6,954 nt of DNA from an uncultured Collinsella sp. (GTDB lineage: Bacteria > Actinomycetota > Coriobacteriia > Coriobacteriales > Coriobacteriaceae), in NCBI GenBank assembly GCA_958352845.1, contig CATWQC010000047.1, positions 1 to 6,954 of the forward strand, read 5' to 3'. Each line of letters opens with the position of its first letter. Position 1 is the first letter of the stretch. Positions 5,525-6,954 of the stretch are shown here, in pieces. The notes beneath the pieces were generated by a model, which was given only the letters and a program-made list of their open reading frames with translations, had not been told where the DNA came from and made no database searches. The position numbers were made by a program, and so were the translations under genes.

Positions 5525-6022
5525 CTAGCGCTCGCGAGCAACGATGAGCTGGTCCATCTCTTCGACATGCACGCCAACGGAGCCCTTGATGCTCGAGAAC
5601 TCAACGGAGTTGCACACCAAGATGGGAACCGTCACATCGTAGCCCTCGGCAGCAATTGCCTCGCGATCGAACTCAATGAGCACATCGCCCTTATGGACGA
5701 TGTCACCCACTTGCGCATGTACGGTAAAGTGCTTGCCCTCGAGCTGAACAGTGTCCAAACCAACGTGGATGAGCACGTCCAAGCCATCGACCGTGTTAAG
5801 CGCAACGGCGTGTCCCGTGGGAAAAATGGCCTCGACCTTGGCATCAGCCGGTGCAATCACACGCGTTCCGGTGGGCTGAATCGCCACGCCCTGGCCCAAA
5901 AGGCCGGTGGCAAACGTCTGATCGTTTACCTCGGAGAGCGGAATTACGTCACCCGAGATGGGAGCATCCAACGTAAGGACTCGACCACGCATACCAAAAG
6001 ACCTTAGGACTTTAGTGAACAT
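5525..6022 (-). CDS. crr: Stand-alone PTS glucose-type EIIA (Crr-like phosphocarrier)
   Basis: This is a complete 165-residue soluble protein, close in length to E. coli Crr (169). It accepts phosphate from HPr and passes it to a sugar-specific IIB. Landmarks: GDVIPLSEVND (24-34), IAPADAKVEAIFPTGHAVAL (56-75) and LIHVGLDTVQLEG (84-96), ending with a segment like the IIA-Glc C-terminus. His71 and His86 correspond to the E. coli pair His75 and His90, with His86 the expected phosphorylation site. The start is ATG 6022-6020, preceded closely by an AGGGGGAG ribosome site at 6024-6031. No IIB or IIC domain is fused, so it must serve permeases encoded elsewhere; which sugar cannot be told. It sits 71 nt after glmM and 271 nt before nagB on the same strand. 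The symbol follows the domain type; a role in catabolite control, as in E. coli, is not implied. Confidence 0.93.
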   Translation of the reverse strand: MFTKVLRSFGMRGRVLTLDAPISGDVIPLSEVNDQTFATGLLGQGVAIQPTGTRVIAPADAKVEAIFPTGHAVALNTVDGLDVLIHVGLDTVQLEGKHFTVHAQVGDIVHKGDVLIEFDREAIAAEGYDVTVPILVCNSVEFSSIKGSVGVHVEEMDQLIVARER

Positions 6023-6093
6023 GCTCCCCCTCGGACATACCGATCAACCAAAATAACCTTAACAGTTTACCACTTGGCACCCGTTTTTGACCA
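6023..6093 (-). promoter_or_regulatory. glmM-IIA intergenic gap
   Basis: These 71 bases are more AT-rich than the adjoining genes and contain no intrinsic terminator after glmM. The only -10-like word is TAAACT (around 6068-6073 on the minus strand) with a poor TGGTCA -35 about 18 nt upstream. Co-transcription of glmM and the IIA gene, or a weak internal promoter, are both possible. Confidence 0.3.
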
Positions 6094-6954
6094 TTAGGGA
6101 AGTTCGCGCTTGACAACCTCGACGATGTCGTCGACAACGCGCTGAGTCAGCTCGTGCGTCTCGGCCTCGGCCATCACGCGGACCAGCGGCTCGGTACCAC
6201 TCGGGCGCACCAGAATGCGGCCGCGGCCGTCAAGCTCCTTCTCGGCAGCAGCAACGGCGTCCCAAATGGGCTGGCAATCGTCCAGACCAGCCTTGTTGTC
6301 GGAATGCACGTTGACGAGTACCTGCGGGTACTTCTTCATGATGCCGGCAAGATCGGTGAGGGTACGACCAGTGCGCTTGAGCACGGCCAGCAGCTGCAGA
6401 GCCGTCACCAGGCCATCACCGGTGGTGTTGTGCTCCAGGAAGATGATGTGGCCGGACTGTTCGCCGCCGATGACGGCGCCGTCCGCGAGCATGCGCTCCA
6501 GAACGTAGCGGTCGCCCACGGCGGTCTGAACCATCTCGAAGCCCTGCTCCTTCATAGCGATGGAGAAGCCCAGGTTGCACATGACGGTCGAGACGATCTC
6601 GGAGTTGGCGAGCTTGCCGCGAGCGGCGAGGTCAGAACCGCAGATAGCCAGGATGTAGTCACCGTCGATCTCATTACCCTCGCTGTCCACGAACAGTACG
6701 CGGTCGGCGTCGCCGTCGTGGGCCAGACCGATGTCAGCATGGGTGCGCAGCACGAGCTCGCGGAGGGGCTCGAGGTGCGTAGAGCCGCACTCAACGTTAA
6801 TGTCGGTGCCGCAGTAATCGGTGTTGATGGCATGGACCGTGGCACCCAGGCGCTGCAGCGCGGCGGGCGTAGTCTGGCAGGAAGCACCGTGACCGCAGTC
6901 GACGGCAACGACCAGGCCGTCGAGCCTCAGGCCATCAAGCGTATCGATGGCGTG
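6094..6954 (-). CDS. glmM: Phosphoglucosamine mutase GlmM, C-terminal part (5' end beyond window)
   Basis: The frame is open from the right edge (6954) to TAA at 6096-6094, giving 286 visible residues of an enzyme usually about 445-450 long. GlmM interconverts glucosamine-6-phosphate and glucosamine-1-phosphate, feeding UDP-GlcNAc and peptidoglycan synthesis. Counting from the first visible residue, the metal-binding loop is HDGDADRVLFVD (79-90), the sugar-binding loop is GGEQSGH (163-169) and the phosphate-binding loop is RPSGTEPLVRVMAEA (250-264). The EQSG form of the sugar loop favours GlmM over phosphomannomutase or phosphoglucomutase. The catalytic phosphoserine loop lies in the missing N-terminal third. 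A GTG codon at 6753-6751 is internal, since upstream residues such as VVAVDCGHGA (15-24) are conserved. The gene lies upstream of the PTS IIA gene and nagB on the same strand and shares its substrate with NagB. Confidence 0.96.
   Translation of the reverse strand, partial: HAIDTLDGLRLDGLVVAVDCGHGASCQTTPAALQRLGATVHAINTDYCGTDINVECGSTHLEPLRELVLRTHADIGLAHDGDADRVLFVDSEGNEIDGDYILAICGSDLAARGKLANSEIVSTVMCNLGFSIAMKEQGFEMVQTAVGDRYVLERMLADGAVIGGEQSGHIIFLEHNTTGDGLVTALQLLAVLKRTGRTLTDLAGIMKKYPQVLVNVHSDNKAGLDDCQPIWDAVAAAEKELDGRGRILVRPSGTEPLVRVMAEAETHELTQRVVDDIVEVVKRELP

Noticed and set aside
5254..5604. In-frame N-terminal extension of nagB (359-residue version)
   Set aside because: The extension overlaps the end of the IIA gene and the structured gap and has no NagB-like residues. 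The internal ATG at 5253 has a good ribosome site and gives the conserved MKIIKAKDYE N-terminus.

Overview
The window looks like chromosomal DNA from a GC-rich Gram-positive actinobacterium, most likely of the class Coriobacteriia (a Collinsella-like gut bacterium). I infer this from protein style: a large STAND ATPase carrying a winged-helix/BTAD module, a solo glucose-type PTS IIA, a Gram-positive-style NagB, and the strong codon bias that opens long antisense shadow frames. No database search was possible. I see no mobile element, CRISPR array, tRNA or rRNA.

Left part (1-1078, + strand): the C-terminal part of a probable class I SAM-dependent methyltransferase runs in from the left edge. 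After a 158-nt gap comes yhbY, a CRM-domain ribosome-associated RNA-binding protein, closed by a strong intrinsic terminator at 1046-1078.

Middle (1077-4464, - strand): a 999-residue regulator converges on yhbY, and its stop codon lies in the U tract of the yhbY terminator. It has an N-terminal MalT-like STAND NTPase, a long helical middle and a C-terminal OmpR-type winged helix plus BTAD. Its 388-nt upstream region has no credible gene but holds several repeats: a 14-mer seen twice (13/14 identical), a perfect tandem 8-mer and an inverted repeat.

Right part (4465-6954, - strand): three genes lie in the order glmM -> PTS IIA (crr-like) -> nagB, followed by an intrinsic terminator. GlmM and NagB compete for glucosamine-6-phosphate: GlmM sends it toward UDP-GlcNAc and peptidoglycan, while NagB returns it to fructose-6-phosphate and ammonium. 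The IIA protein belongs to PTS sugar uptake. No intrinsic terminator is visible between glmM and the IIA gene, or between the IIA gene and nagB, so partial co-transcription is plausible.

The most interesting non-coding stretch is the 271-nt nagB leader. It can form several hairpins, including one that buries the nagB Shine-Dalgarno sequence and a mutually exclusive upstream pairing that would free it. This is a candidate cis-regulatory RNA. The second point of interest is the regulator, which joins a MalT-type ATPase to a SARP-type DNA-binding/BTAD module at the C-terminus.
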